Shown here one piece after another: positions 15,747 through 24,564 of a stretch of 64,000 nt of DNA (within the stretch, counting starts at the first letter, position 1; every line of letters starts with the position of its first letter). Under the pieces are notes generated by a model. That model made no database searches and had not been told where the DNA came from. It worked only from the letters and a program-made list of their open reading frames with translations. This DNA is from JBKBKC01 sp046294265 (GTDB taxonomy: Bacteria > Pseudomonadota > Alphaproteobacteria > Rhodobacterales > Rhodobacteraceae): assembly GCA_046294265.1 (NCBI GenBank), contig JBKBKC010000003.1:260638-324637 (forward strand), in the 5' to 3' direction. A program made the position numbers and the translations under genes.

Positions 15747-16526
15747 TTACATGGCGGGCAGGATGGTCAGGTCGCGGATCGGCTGATCCGTGCCGGTGAT
15801 GGTCCATGACGCGGTGACGGCCCCGGTGGTCAGGTCCACGGTGTGCAGGCCCCCCATCGCGGCCAGCCAGGCGGTGTTGGTGCCGTCGGTGCCGGTGCCC
15901 ACGTCAAAGGCGACCGGGCCGGTCAGCGCCACGCCGAGCGAACCGATGGTCTTGTTGGTGCCGTCATTGGGCTTGGTTTGCTGGAGCAGCGCCGAAAGGC
16001 CGGTGTCGATGTTGTACATTGCGGTGGCGTCGGGCTTGCCCAGGTTGTTGATATAGGCGGTCGCGGCCACCATAGGTGCGGCCATCGCATTGGTATCGCC
16101 CGCCTCCCAGTTCAGCGCGCCGTCCACGGTCGCCTCGCCGGTGTCCATGTTGATGCGGTGGTTCACCGTGCCGGACATGAAGCGCAGCCGGTCCGCCGCC
16201 GGATTCACGTCGACGATGACGGGCGTGCCCTCGATCACCGGCAGCATGGCGGACATCTTCGACAACTCTGTGGTGGCGCCCGTCATCGGATTGATCTGCA
16301 CGATAGCCTGATCATCGGTTACACCGATCACGGTCATGTTGCCCGCGCGGTAGTCGATGCCCAACAGGCGCGTCACACCCTGAACCTCCACCGTGCTTGT
16401 CACCGTGGCCGTGGCGGTGTCGATCATCAGCAGCGTGCGGTCGCCGGTGAGGCCGAGAGCGGTCTCGGCTATCGCGGGGGCGGCAAGTGCGGTTGTGGCG
16501 AACAGGGCGGCAATAAAACGTGTCAT
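15747..16526 (-). CDS. Secreted DUF4394 beta-propeller-like protein
   Basis: The 259-residue product starts with a clean signal peptide (MTRFIAALFATTALAAPAIA, cleavage after AIAE-like site). The mature region has a repeated pattern of short strands such as ALGLTGDRTLLMIDTATATV and LLGIDYRAGNMTVIGVTDD, typical of DUF4394, a domain predicted to form a beta-propeller. There are no cysteines and no anchor, so a periplasmic or extracellular location is likely. It lies antisense between trpF and trpB, interrupting the common trpF-trpB arrangement. Function unknown. Confidence 0.82.
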   Translation of the reverse strand: MTRFIAALFATTALAAPAIAETALGLTGDRTLLMIDTATATVTSTVEVQGVTRLLGIDYRAGNMTVIGVTDDQAIVQINPMTGATTELSKMSAMLPVIEGTPVIVDVNPAADRLRFMSGTVNHRINMDTGEATVDGALNWEAGDTNAMAAPMVAATAYINNLGKPDATAMYNIDTGLSALLQQTKPNDGTNKTIGSLGVALTGPVAFDVGTGTDGTNTAWLAAMGGLHTVDLTTGAVTASWTITGTDQPIRDLTILPAM

Positions 16527-16707
16527 GTGTCACTCCATGATGTGGCCCCGGGTGCGGGGCCTTTTCACGCAAGCAACAACGAAGTCCCGACCGGGGAAGT
16601 TTCGCCGTCACCGATCACGACGCCGTCATCCGCGCAGGATGGTCGCAGCCGCTTTACCGCGCCGGGGCAGGGCGCTACACCAAGGCGCAGACCAGAGAGG
16701 ACGCGCC

Positions 16708-17940
16708 ATGCCCGATGACCGCATCAACAGCTACCGCACGGGGCCAGACGAGCAGGGCCGTTTTGGCATCTACGGCGGGCGCTTTGTCAGCGAGACGCTG
16801 ATGCCGCTGATCCTGGAACTGCAAGAGCGCTATGAATTCGCCAAAACCGACCCGGCCTTCTGGGACGAGATGGACTGGCTGTGGAAGCATTACGTGGGCC
16901 GCCCCAGCCCCTTGTATTTCGCCGAGCGGATGACCGACCACCTGGGCGGCGCCAAGATCTACATGAAGCGGGACGAGTTGAACCATACCGGCGCGCACAA
17001 GATCAACAACGTGCTGGGGCAGATCATCCTTGCGCGCCGCATGGGCAAGACGCGGATCATCGCGGAAACCGGCGCAGGCCAGCACGGGGTGGCCACGGCC
17101 ACCGTCTGCGCCAAGTTCGGTCTGAAATGCGTGGTCTACATGGGCGCGCATGATGTGGAACGGCAGGCGCCCAACGTGTTCCGGATGCGCCTGCTGGGGG
17201 CCGAGGTGGTGCCTGTCACCTCGGGGCGCGGCACGCTGAAGGATGCGATGAACGACGCGCTGCGCGACTGGGTGACCAACGTGCGCGATACGTTCTACTG
17301 CATCGGCACGGTGGCGGGGCCGCATCCCTATCCGGCGATGGTGCGCGATTTCCAGTCGATCATCGGCAAGGAAGTGCGCTGGCAACTGGCCGAGCAAGAG
17401 GGTGAGGGGCGCCTGCCCGACACCGTGATCGCGGCCATCGGCGGCGGGTCGAACGCGATGGGGCTTTTCCACCCGTTCCTTGACGATCCATCGGTGCGCA
17501 TCATCGGGGTGGAGGCTGGCGGCAAGGGTGTCGATGACCGGATGCAGCATTGCGCATCCCTCACCGGCGGGCGGCCCGGCGTGCTGCACGGCAACCGCAC
17601 CTATCTTTTGCAGGACCCGGACGGGCAGATTCTCGAAGGCTTCAGTATCTCGGCCGGCCTCGACTATCCCGGCATCGGCCCCGAACATGCCTGGCTGCAC
17701 GACACGGGGCGCGCCGAATACGTCAGCATCACCGACGCCGAGGCGCTGGAGGCATTCCAGCTTTGCTGCGCGCTGGAGGGGATCATCCCGGCGCTGGAGC
17801 CGAGCCATGCGCTCGCCCATGTCATGAAGATCGCGCCGGGGCTGCCGCGCGACCATATCATCGTGATGAACATGTGCGGGCGCGGCGACAAGGACATCTT
17901 CACCGTGGCGAAGCACCTCGGGTTTGACATGAAGGTGTAG
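16708..17940 (+). CDS. trpB: Tryptophan synthase beta chain
   Basis: TrpB condenses indole with serine using PLP. The 410-residue protein has the PLP lysine in NHTGAHKINNVLGQ (Lys98), AETGAGQHGVATATV, the phosphate-binding loop IGGGSNAMG and EPSHALAHVM near the C-terminus. AGAGAGG lies eight bases before ATG 16708. trpA is not in the window after it; a convergent DUF2237 gene starts eleven bases past the stop. The promoter must lie in the 181-base divergent region shared with the DUF4394 gene. Confidence 0.97.
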   Translation: MPDDRINSYRTGPDEQGRFGIYGGRFVSETLMPLILELQERYEFAKTDPAFWDEMDWLWKHYVGRPSPLYFAERMTDHLGGAKIYMKRDELNHTGAHKINNVLGQIILARRMGKTRIIAETGAGQHGVATATVCAKFGLKCVVYMGAHDVERQAPNVFRMRLLGAEVVPVTSGRGTLKDAMNDALRDWVTNVRDTFYCIGTVAGPHPYPAMVRDFQSIIGKEVRWQLAEQEGEGRLPDTVIAAIGGGSNAMGLFHPFLDDPSVRIIGVEAGGKGVDDRMQHCASLTGGRPGVLHGNRTYLLQDPDGQILEGFSISAGLDYPGIGPEHAWLHDTGRAEYVSITDAEALEAFQLCCALEGIIPALEPSHALAHVMKIAPGLPRDHIIVMNMCGRGDKDIFTVAKHLGFDMKV

Positions 17941-17951
17941 GGCAGGGGCCC

Positions 17952-18326
17952 CTACTCCGCCTCGACCGCGTGTTCGCGCAGCACGTCCAGCGGCACAACG
18001 TCCAGCGTGCGCGCATGGGTGGCGGCCAACCGCACGCGTGGGGCTGCCCCCTCGTCATGCGCCTGAAGGAACCGACCCGCGCACAGGCACCAGCGGTCGC
18101 CCGGCTTGAGGCCCGCAAAGCCATATTCGGGACGCGGGGTGGACAGGTCGTTCCCCAGATACTTCGACAGCGCCAGAAACTCGGACGTCATCAGGGCGCA
18201 GACGGTGTGCAGCCCGCGGTCCGCAGGGCCGGTGTCACAACAGCCGTTGCGGAAAAAGCCGGTCAGGGGGGCAGTCGAGCAGGGCTCCAGCGGCCCGCCC
18301 AGCACGTTCAGCGAAGGTTCCTTCAT
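17952..18326 (-). CDS. DUF2237 family protein
   Basis: The 124-residue protein matches the DUF2237 family: NVLGGPLEPCSTAPLTGFFR at the start, GCCDTGPADRGLHTVCALMT, and LKPGDRWCLCAGRFLQA. The conserved cysteines (Cys16, a CC pair and a CLC pair) suggest metal binding or redox use, but no function is established. It is convergent with trpB and ends eleven bases from it. GGAGA precedes the start codon at 18326. Confidence 0.85.
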   Translation of the reverse strand: MKEPSLNVLGGPLEPCSTAPLTGFFRNGCCDTGPADRGLHTVCALMTSEFLALSKYLGNDLSTPRPEYGFAGLKPGDRWCLCAGRFLQAHDEGAAPRVRLAATHARTLDVVPLDVLREHAVEAE

Positions 18327-18385
18327 GGTGTGATCTCCTTTCAGCCTACCCTAGCGGCGGGGCGCGGAAAGTCGATGGCGGCGCG

Positions 18386-19531
18386 TCAGCGCAGCCTTGC
18401 GGCGATGGCGCGGAACATGGCCACATTGCCGATGTCCACCCCGGCCTCGCGGAACTCCCGGTCGGCGGCATTCACCGCGATGACCACACCCGCCGCACGG
18501 TTGGCGTAGATGTGTTGCCCGTAAATCCCCTGCGCCAGGAACTCGCCGGGTTCGGACCCCTTAGGGATCCACCACTGATAGCCGTAGCCCATCGCCCCTT
18601 CCGCCGTGGGCGCCTGCCGCGTGGTCGAGGCGACGGCCCATTCCTCGGGCACGATCCCGCGGCCGTTTTCCAGCATCAGCTGGCCAAAGCGCGCATAGTC
18701 GCGCGTGGTCAGGTTCAGCCCGCCCAGAACGAAGGGCTCGCCATAGCCATCGGTCAGGAAATACCCCGGCGCCTCCAGCCCCATCGGCCCGGTCAGCCGC
18801 TCGGCCATCAGGTCCACCAGGTCCCGCCCCGTCGCTCCGCGCAGGACCATCCCCAGCACATGCGTATCGATCGAGACATATTGCCAGCGCACACCCGGCG
18901 CGGCCTCTCGCGCGCGCAGGCCTGCGGCAAAGCCGTCCATCGACCGGCCAAGCGCAAGAACCCGGCCCATCCGGTTGATGTCGCTGCGAAAGGCCTGGTA
19001 ATCCTCATCGAACTGGACGCCTGATGTCATGGTCAGCAGGTGGCGCACCGTCACGCCGTCATAGACGCTGCCGATCAGGGCAGGGGCGTATTTGGTGGCC
19101 GGGTCATCCAGGCTGTCGATGGCCCCTTCCTCCAGCAGGATCCCGAACAGGGCAGACAGCAGGCTTTTCGCCAGCGACCATGAGATGCGCCGGTCGGCGG
19201 CCGTGGTGCCCAGGTGATAGCTGTCATGCACAATCTGCCCGTCCTTGAGCACGACAAGCGCCGTGACGCTGCGGGCGGCGATCCAGGCGGCAAGGTCGGG
19301 CGTCACCTCCATCGCGGGGCCGGGGGGCAGGGGGCGCGGCGGGGTGCTCCCCCGGGGCAGCAGGCGGGTCAGGAAGGCGCGGTCCATCGTGCTGAAATTC
19401 CCGACGATCCGTCCCGCGTCGAAGAGGGTCAGCACCGCCTGCAACCGCCCGATCTCGGCCCGCTTCCACAGCGCGAGGCCACCGAGCAGCAGCAGGAACA
19501 CGGCCAGGGACAGAAGGATGCGTCGCAGCAT
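18386..19531 (-). CDS. Serine hydrolase of the class C beta-lactamase/PBP4-like family
   Basis: The 381-residue protein has an N-terminal membrane anchor or signal segment (about residues 4-22). The SxxK nucleophile motif is SLAK at 119-122, within RRISWSLAKSLLSALFG. A YxS-type motif follows in WQYVSIDTHV. The third motif would be in AQGIYGQHIYA. Such proteins act as peptidases, esterases or amide hydrolases on the outside of the membrane, not necessarily on beta-lactams. An in-frame start at 19591 adds 20 unlikely residues; ATG 19531 with AAAGG upstream is preferred. Confidence 0.82.
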   Translation of the reverse strand: MLRRILLSLAVFLLLLGGLALWKRAEIGRLQAVLTLFDAGRIVGNFSTMDRAFLTRLLPRGSTPPRPLPPGPAMEVTPDLAAWIAARSVTALVVLKDGQIVHDSYHLGTTAADRRISWSLAKSLLSALFGILLEEGAIDSLDDPATKYAPALIGSVYDGVTVRHLLTMTSGVQFDEDYQAFRSDINRMGRVLALGRSMDGFAAGLRAREAAPGVRWQYVSIDTHVLGMVLRGATGRDLVDLMAERLTGPMGLEAPGYFLTDGYGEPFVLGGLNLTTRDYARFGQLMLENGRGIVPEEWAVASTTRQAPTAEGAMGYGYQWWIPKGSEPGEFLAQGIYGQHIYANRAAGVVIAVNAADREFREAGVDIGNVAMFRAIAARLR

Positions 19532-19604
19532 GGGGGGGCCTTTCGGTGGGTCCGTCGCCCCCATGCACCATGGCAGGGCCGCGCCCTGCAACCCGGTTCT
19601 GCCG

Positions 19605-20633
19605 CTAGGGCGCGCGCCAGTCGATCCAGCGGCCGTGGAAATCCGCCCGCCCCAGCGGGACCACCCCGCCGCCCGACCAGAGCGTGAGGGTCAGCGCCGC
19701 GCCCTCGCCTGCCCCGTCCGCCTCCATCGAGACCCGCGCCAGTGGCGCATCGGCGGTGGCGCGGGCGCCGGCGGCGGCGATCAGCGCCTCGCCCCGCGCC
19801 TGCGTGGCGGTCGAGAAATATTGCCAGGCGACGGTGTGCTGGATGAGGTGCAGACGGCCGGGGTAGAGGGTGGCTAGGCGCCGCGCCAGCCAGTCTACAG
19901 CATCGGCGCGGATCACGGGCGGGCGAAGGCGCGCGGCCTCATCCGCAGCAAGGGCGGTGCGGGCCAGCCGGTCAGGCTGGTCAGCCCAGACATAGGCCAT
20001 CAGGCGAATCCGGTCGGCCTGTGGATCAACCGGGGCGATGTCGGCCCCCGCGCGGTCTGCGATCACCACAGGGGCCGGGGCGGGCGGGGCCAGCCCGCGC
20101 CAGTCGGGGGCAAGGCGCAACACCGGGTCGGGCGGGCCATAGCTCGCGCCGGGCACCTCCAGCGCATAACGGTCCCATATCAGGTTGAGGCCCGCGCTCG
20201 CCCCCGCCTCGCTGAGGACCAGCGGCAGGGGGTGGCGGGCCTGCAGCCACTGCGCCGCCACGATCAGCGCGGCCGAGCGGCGCACTTCGTTCGTCTGGGG
20301 CGGGCTGTCCAGCCAGCCGTGCAGAAAGGCATCGTGGCGCGCGATGGCTGCCAGCGCGGCCGCAACGGGGTCGCCCGCCGCATAGGCCGCGGCCAGCCCC
20401 GCATCCCGCCCCGACAGCACCAGCGCATGCAGCCCCCCGGCCAGCCGCAGGGTAACCGAATCGCCACGCGAGGATGGCTCCCCCGGCCAGCCGAGGATGC
20501 GCGCGCCCGTGGCGGTGTCGGATGTCAGCCCCTCGGCCAACCCCTCCAGCAGCCGGGCGGTCAGGGGCGACCCCAGCGCCGCGCAGGACCGCGCCTGATC
20601 TTGGAACGCGGCGCGCAACTTGTCGGCGGTCAC
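19605..20633 (-). CDS. DUF2332 family protein
   Basis: The 342-residue product resembles DUF2332 proteins: TNEVRRSAALIVAAQWLQ, LVLSEAGASAGLNLIWDRY and, near the end, LIQHTVAWQYFS are hallmark segments. Function is unknown; the GASAGLN segment followed by acidic strands hints at a Rossmann-like fold. The GTG start at 20633 overlaps the pth stop (GTGA), so translation is probably coupled to pth. Confidence 0.8.
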   Translation of the reverse strand: MTADKLRAAFQDQARSCAALGSPLTARLLEGLAEGLTSDTATGARILGWPGEPSSRGDSVTLRLAGGLHALVLSGRDAGLAAAYAAGDPVAAALAAIARHDAFLHGWLDSPPQTNEVRRSAALIVAAQWLQARHPLPLVLSEAGASAGLNLIWDRYALEVPGASYGPPDPVLRLAPDWRGLAPPAPAPVVIADRAGADIAPVDPQADRIRLMAYVWADQPDRLARTALAADEAARLRPPVIRADAVDWLARRLATLYPGRLHLIQHTVAWQYFSTATQARGEALIAAAGARATADAPLARVSMEADGAGEGAALTLTLWSGGGVVPLGRADFHGRWIDWRAP

Positions 20634-21310
20634 CGGAACCGGTCCATCAGGCGCTGCAGGGGGGATTTGGGGTCTGGTTCAGGTTCCGGCTTGGCCTTTG
20701 CCGTTGGGGCTGCAGGCGCCTTGGCCCCCGTCGAGGGGCGCGGCGGGGCCGTGCGCAGCGCCACCGCGTTCAAAAACCGCGCCCCATCCCCCGCCGCCAG
20801 TGCCTCGGCCCCCTCGGACACGCCGCGCAGCACATCCTCCAGCCAGTCGCCATCCGCCTTGGCGAAATCGTGCAGCACATAGCCCGCCACCGCATCCTTG
20901 TGCCCCGGATGCCCGATCCCCATGCGCACCCGGCCATAAGCCTCGCCGATATGCGCATGGATCGAGCGTAGGCCATTGTGCCCCGCATGACCGCCGCCCT
21001 GCTTCACGCGCAGCTTGCCGGGCGCGAGGTCGAGCTCATCGTGAAAGACCGTGATGTCGGCGGGGGTCAGCTTCCAGAACCGCATCGCCTCGCCCACAGC
21101 CTCGCCGGAGAGGTTCATGAACGTGTCGGGCTTCAGGAGCGCCACCTTCACCTCGCCCAGCCGCCCCTCGGCCACATGCCCCTTGAACGCCCGCCGCCAG
21201 GGCGCAAAGCCATGGTCGGCGGCGATGCGGTCCACCGCCATGAACCCGATGTTGTGCCGGTTGCCCGCGTATTTCGCGCCCGGATTGCCAAGGCCGACCA
21301 GCAGTTTCAT
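20630..21310 (-). CDS. pth: Peptidyl-tRNA hydrolase
   Basis: Pth recycles peptidyl-tRNAs that drop off ribosomes. The 226-residue product begins MKLLVGLGNPGAKYAGNRHN, with catalytic residues Asn9, His19 and Asp91 (VFHDELDL) placed as in the E. coli enzyme, and GGGHAGHNGLRSI. A Pro/Lys/Glu-rich tail (last about 45 residues) extends beyond the usual end. It lies upstream of a coupled DUF2332 gene. In many alphaproteobacteria pth follows rplY; here rplY is on the same strand about 2.5 kb upstream, separated by other genes. Confidence 0.95.
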   Translation of the reverse strand: MKLLVGLGNPGAKYAGNRHNIGFMAVDRIAADHGFAPWRRAFKGHVAEGRLGEVKVALLKPDTFMNLSGEAVGEAMRFWKLTPADITVFHDELDLAPGKLRVKQGGGHAGHNGLRSIHAHIGEAYGRVRMGIGHPGHKDAVAGYVLHDFAKADGDWLEDVLRGVSEGAEALAAGDGARFLNAVALRTAPPRPSTGAKAPAAPTAKAKPEPEPDPKSPLQRLMDRFR

Positions 21311-21397
21311 TTGCGCTCCGTCCGCGGGGGGTGGACAGGCCCCGCCTCGATGCCGTTTGTGGCGGTTGCGGCGGTGCCGCGCAAGGCGGCGGGTGAC

Positions 21398-22069
21398 ATG
21401 GCGCGATATACCCTGAACACGGTCGATCTGCAGCTGCCCGATACCATGGTCACGGGGCAGTTGGACCAGGCGCTGACCGCGGGCCGCTATGAGCATACCG
21501 AGGCCGAGGCGATCGGCCGCCATCTGCGGCCGCGCGACCGGTTCCTTGATCTGGGCGCGGGTGCCGGATATCTGATTTCGCTGGCCGCGCGGCTCGGGGC
21601 CGCCGGCGCGGACGGGGTCGAGGCCAATCCCGATATGGTGCCGGTCGCCACCGCGAACCTTGCGCGCAACGGCGGGGGCGGCACGGTGGTCTGGGGCGCG
21701 GTGGTGCCGGATGGCGAACCCGCCGCAACGCTGGCCTTCACGCAGCGGCGGTCGTTCTGGGCCTCGTCGCTGACCCCGCCCGCCGATGTGCAGGGCACAC
21801 GAAAGGTTGAGGTGCCCGCGCTGCGGTTCGCGGAGGTGCTGGCGCGGTTCGATCCCACGGTGATGTGCATCGACATCGAAGGCGGCGAGGCCGGGCTGAT
21901 CGCAGGCCCCCTGCCGCCCGCGCTGCGGCTGATCGTGATGGAACTGCACCCCGCCGTCTATGGCGGCGCGGGGATACGGGCGGTGTTCGACGCGGCTTCA
22001 GCCCAGGGGTTCGGCTATTGCCCGGCCGGATCGAAGGGCGGGACGGTGGTGTTCCAGCGCGTGGCCTGA
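21398..22069 (+). CDS. FkbM-family SAM-dependent methyltransferase
   Basis: The 223-residue protein has the SAM-binding motif FLDLGAGAGYLISLAARLGA, a following acidic residue in DGVEANPDM, and CIDIEGGEAGLIAG, matching FkbM methyltransferases that methylate sugars or secondary metabolites. The start is uncertain: ATG 21398 gives MARYTLNTVDLQLPD; ATG 21350 is in frame and adds 16 residues. It is divergent from pth and convergent with the oxidoreductase gene. Confidence 0.75.
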   Translation: MARYTLNTVDLQLPDTMVTGQLDQALTAGRYEHTEAEAIGRHLRPRDRFLDLGAGAGYLISLAARLGAAGADGVEANPDMVPVATANLARNGGGGTVVWGAVVPDGEPAATLAFTQRRSFWASSLTPPADVQGTRKVEVPALRFAEVLARFDPTVMCIDIEGGEAGLIAGPLPPALRLIVMELHPAVYGGAGIRAVFDAASAQGFGYCPAGSKGGTVVFQRVA

Positions 22070-22076
22070 GGCGGCA

Positions 22077-23021
22077 TCAGCCCGTGCAGGTCACAACGAC
22101 GCCACCGGCCCGCCCCCGCGCCCCCACCCGCGCATGCGCTTCGGCGATCCGGTCCAGGGAAAACACGCTGTCGATCAGCGGGCGGTAGCGGCCCGCCCGC
22201 GCCAGATGGGCCAGCCACTCCATATCCGCGCGACGCTCAGGTGCCATCCCAACCTGCGTGTCGCGATGCCAGAGTGCTGCCAGCATCCGCCCCGGCCCCG
22301 CCTCGACAAGGCACAGCAGCCCGCCCGGGGCCAGCCGCGCCCGCAGGGCGGCGGGCGGCAGCGCGCCGGTGGTGTCAAGGATCAGCGCAAAGCCAGTCCC
22401 GGGGTCCGCGTCGCGGTCCACCGCCCGCGCGCCAAGCCTGCGCAGCAACTCAAGATGGTCGGCCCGCGCCGTCGCCGTCACCTCGGCCCCCATCGCCTCC
22501 GCGATCTGCACCGCCGCACTGCCCACCACGCCCGCGCCACCCAGCACCAGCACCCGCTGCCCCGCCCGCAATCCGCCCCGGTCGCGCAGGAAATGCAGCG
22601 CCGTGGTGCCGCCGAAGAACAGCGACGCAGCCTCGGGGTCGGTCAATCCCGCAGGCCGCGCCAGAATGCGCCCCGCCTCGGGCAGCAGGCAGAACCCCGC
22701 ATGTGCGCCCATGGCGGTCCCCGGAAACGCCACGACCGCATCGCCCGGTCTGAGCCGCGTGCATCCCGGCCCCACCCGGTCCACCACCCCGCACAGGTCG
22801 GTGCCCAGCACCCCGCGCGGCCGCCGCCAGCCAAAGGCTGCCCGCAGCATCGGCCGCAGCACAGGCGGCACGTCCAGCCCCCGCACCCGCGCATCGCCCG
22901 CAGAAACCAGCGCCGCCAGAACCCGCACCCGCACCTGCCCCGGTCCCGGCTCAGGGTCGGGCAGATCGGCCAGCCGCAGCACCTCCGGCCCGCCATACCC
23001 GTCGCAGACCGCTGCCCTCAT
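22077..23021 (-). CDS. Medium-chain (quinone oxidoreductase-like) dehydrogenase
   Basis: The 314-residue protein has the MDR architecture: an N-terminal GroES-like part (MRAAVCDGYGGPEVLRLAD, VLGTDLCGVVDRVG) and a Rossmann domain with VLVLGGAGVVGSAAVQIAEA for NADPH. The zinc-binding cysteines of alcohol dehydrogenases are not apparent, so a zinc-free quinone reductase-type enzyme is likely. Its ATG overlaps the stop of the upstream HTH gene (ATGA), so it is the third gene of a small operon starting at 23689. Confidence 0.82.
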   Translation of the reverse strand: MRAAVCDGYGGPEVLRLADLPDPEPGPGQVRVRVLAALVSAGDARVRGLDVPPVLRPMLRAAFGWRRPRGVLGTDLCGVVDRVGPGCTRLRPGDAVVAFPGTAMGAHAGFCLLPEAGRILARPAGLTDPEAASLFFGGTTALHFLRDRGGLRAGQRVLVLGGAGVVGSAAVQIAEAMGAEVTATARADHLELLRRLGARAVDRDADPGTGFALILDTTGALPPAALRARLAPGGLLCLVEAGPGRMLAALWHRDTQVGMAPERRADMEWLAHLARAGRYRPLIDSVFSLDRIAEAHARVGARGRAGGVVVTCTG

Positions 23022-23239
23022 GATCCGTCCTCCGGGTGATAGCTGAACACCTCTTCCAGCGGGCGCCCAAAGGCATGGGCGATGCGGAAGGCAAGGTCCA
23101 GCGAGGGCGCATATCTACCCGTCTCGATGGCCACGATGGTTTGCCGCGTGACCCCCACCCGGTCGGCCAGATCCCGCTGTGTCATCTCGCCCGCCTCGAA
23201 GCGCAGGCGGCGCAGGGTGGTTTCGATGCGCCCGCCCAC
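23018..23239 (-). CDS. Small XRE-family HTH transcriptional regulator
   Basis: The 73-residue protein is almost only a Cro/CI-type helix-turn-helix: MTQRDLADRVGVTRQTIVA and IETGRYAPSLDLAFRIAHAF. Single-domain XRE proteins of this kind are often encoded beside small DUF2178-type membrane proteins, as here. The GTG start at 23239 is six bases after the stop of the membrane-protein gene, and its stop overlaps the oxidoreductase start. Autoregulation of the operon is likely but not shown. Confidence 0.85.
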   Translation of the reverse strand: MGGRIETTLRRLRFEAGEMTQRDLADRVGVTRQTIVAIETGRYAPSLDLAFRIAHAFGRPLEEVFSYHPEDGS

Positions 23240-23245
23240 CCCGCG

Positions 23246-23689
23246 CTACCCCAGCCGCCGGTAAAGCCAGAGCCGCGCGGCATCGCCCGCAAGGCCCGCC
23301 ACCAGCATCGCCCCGGTGGTCAGATGCAGCACGAGGACCGGCGCCCACCCCAGCGACAGGCCCACCAGCGACCCGAGGAACCCGGCGCTGAACACCCGGA
23401 ACACGATGGCGGTGGCGCGGTGCTCGATCAGCCGGTCGCGCTCATCCTCGCGCCACTCCACCTCCTGCCCCAGCAGGCTGCGCCCGATGTGCAGGGCGAT
23501 CTGCCCCGCTATGCCCGCCGCCACCATCATACCTATCAGGATCAGGATCGCCCGCCCTGCCGTGGCCCCGGCCTCTGGGCCGGCCATTGCACCGCCCGAC
23601 GCGGCACTTTGGACATGCAGCGCATAGGCAATCGCGAGGGGCAGGGTGATCAAGAACGACGCAAGATACTTGGCTTCGTGATGCGACAT
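23246..23689 (-). CDS. Small membrane protein, DUF2178-like
   Basis: The 147-residue product has four hydrophobic segments (about residues 8-25, 43-66, 92-110, 118-137). Between the second and third is the acidic/basic loop VEWREDERDRLIEHRATAI, resembling the DERDxxIExRA motif of DUF2178 membrane proteins. TTGGAG lies shortly before ATG 23689. It is the first gene of the operon with the HTH regulator and oxidoreductase. Function unknown; the assignment is by motif resemblance. Confidence 0.65.
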   Translation of the reverse strand: MSHHEAKYLASFLITLPLAIAYALHVQSAASGGAMAGPEAGATAGRAILILIGMMVAAGIAGQIALHIGRSLLGQEVEWREDERDRLIEHRATAIVFRVFSAGFLGSLVGLSLGWAPVLVLHLTTGAMLVAGLAGDAARLWLYRRLG

Positions 23690-23729
23690 CGCAAGGCTCC
23701 AATGTCCGCTTTGGGCAACTCAGTGTATG

Positions 23730-23757
23730 TTTATCTATACCCTATGTCGTCTATAGC
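23730..23757 (-). promoter_or_regulatory. A/T-rich promoter/operator region of the HTH operon
   Basis: Upstream of the minus-strand operon, an island of low GC contains CTATA and TATAG arms about 12 bases apart, and minus-strand TATAGAT-like -10 candidates. It is the natural place for the operon promoter and for binding of the encoded XRE regulator. Exact elements cannot be fixed by eye. Confidence 0.35.
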
Positions 23758-23796
23758 AGACAAGATCTCCCGATCCGCCACGCTGCCCTAACGCAA

Positions 23797-23824
23797 ACGG
23801 CGCAGCCCTTTCAGGCTGCGCCGT
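23797..23824 (-). terminator. Rho-independent terminator of rplY
   Basis: ACGGCGCAGCC (23797-23807) and GGCTGCGCCGT (23814-23824) form a perfect 11-pair stem with a six-base loop. On the minus strand it is followed by TTTGCGTT, a fair T-rich tail, about 25 bases after the rplY stop. Confidence 0.85.
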
Positions 23825-23847
23825 CCGTCATGCGATCCAAGAAGGCC

Positions 23848-24447
23848 TCAGGCCTCGTCGCTCTCGGCCGACCGCAGCCCTGACGGGGCCGAGATGTTCG
23901 CAATCACGAAGTTCCGGTCGATCGTGGGCCTTGCGCCCTCGGGCAGCGCCACATCGTTGATGTGGATCACGTCGCCGATGTTCTTGCCGGTCAGGTCCAC
24001 GGTGATCTGCTCAGGGATATCCCCCGCCGTCACCTCAAGCTCGACCTCCGGCCGCACGACCGTCAGCGTGCCACCACGCTTCAGGCCCGGCGCGGCCTCG
24101 TGGTTGATGAAGTTCACGTGGATGAACAGGTTAATCCTGCTGGTGCGGCGCAGCCGCATCAGGTCCACATGCGTCGGCAGATCCTTGACCACGTCGCGCT
24201 GCACCGCGCGACAGATCACGCGCACGTCCTCCTGCCCTTCGACCTTGAGGTTAAAGAGGGTGGACAGGAACCGCCCCGCCTTGAGCTTCTTCAGAAGGTA
24301 GTTGTATTTCAGGTTGATCGGAAGCGGGTCCTGCCCGCCGCCGTACACAATGCCGGGCACGTAGCTCTCTCTGCGAGCTTGACGGGCGGCCCCCTTGCCT
24401 GTCCCCGTCCGTGCCTCGGCCAGAAGATCAGGGATCTCGCCAGCCAT
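23848..24447 (-). CDS. rplY: 50S ribosomal protein L25 (Ctc form)
   Basis: The 199-residue product is the long L25/Ctc form: an N-terminal 5S rRNA-binding domain (ARTGTGKGAARQARRESYVP, GIVYGGGQDP) and a C-terminal TL5 domain (ELEVTAGDIPEQITVDLTG, IHINDVALPEGARPTID). GGAG six bases before ATG 24447 sets the start; an upstream in-frame ATG at 24546 would add 33 atypical residues. In many relatives it is directly followed by pth; here that link is broken. Confidence 0.93.
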   Translation of the reverse strand: MAGEIPDLLAEARTGTGKGAARQARRESYVPGIVYGGGQDPLPINLKYNYLLKKLKAGRFLSTLFNLKVEGQEDVRVICRAVQRDVVKDLPTHVDLMRLRRTSRINLFIHVNFINHEAAPGLKRGGTLTVVRPEVELEVTAGDIPEQITVDLTGKNIGDVIHINDVALPEGARPTIDRNFVIANISAPSGLRSAESDEA

Positions 24448-24564
24448 GAGGTTCTCCATATATTGCGTCCGCCGCCCTCCAAGGGTGTGCGGCGCGGACC
24501 GCAGGCCTATAGCCGTGATTCGCGGGCGGCGAAAGGGCCAATCCAAGGCCGCCCGCGATATCGG

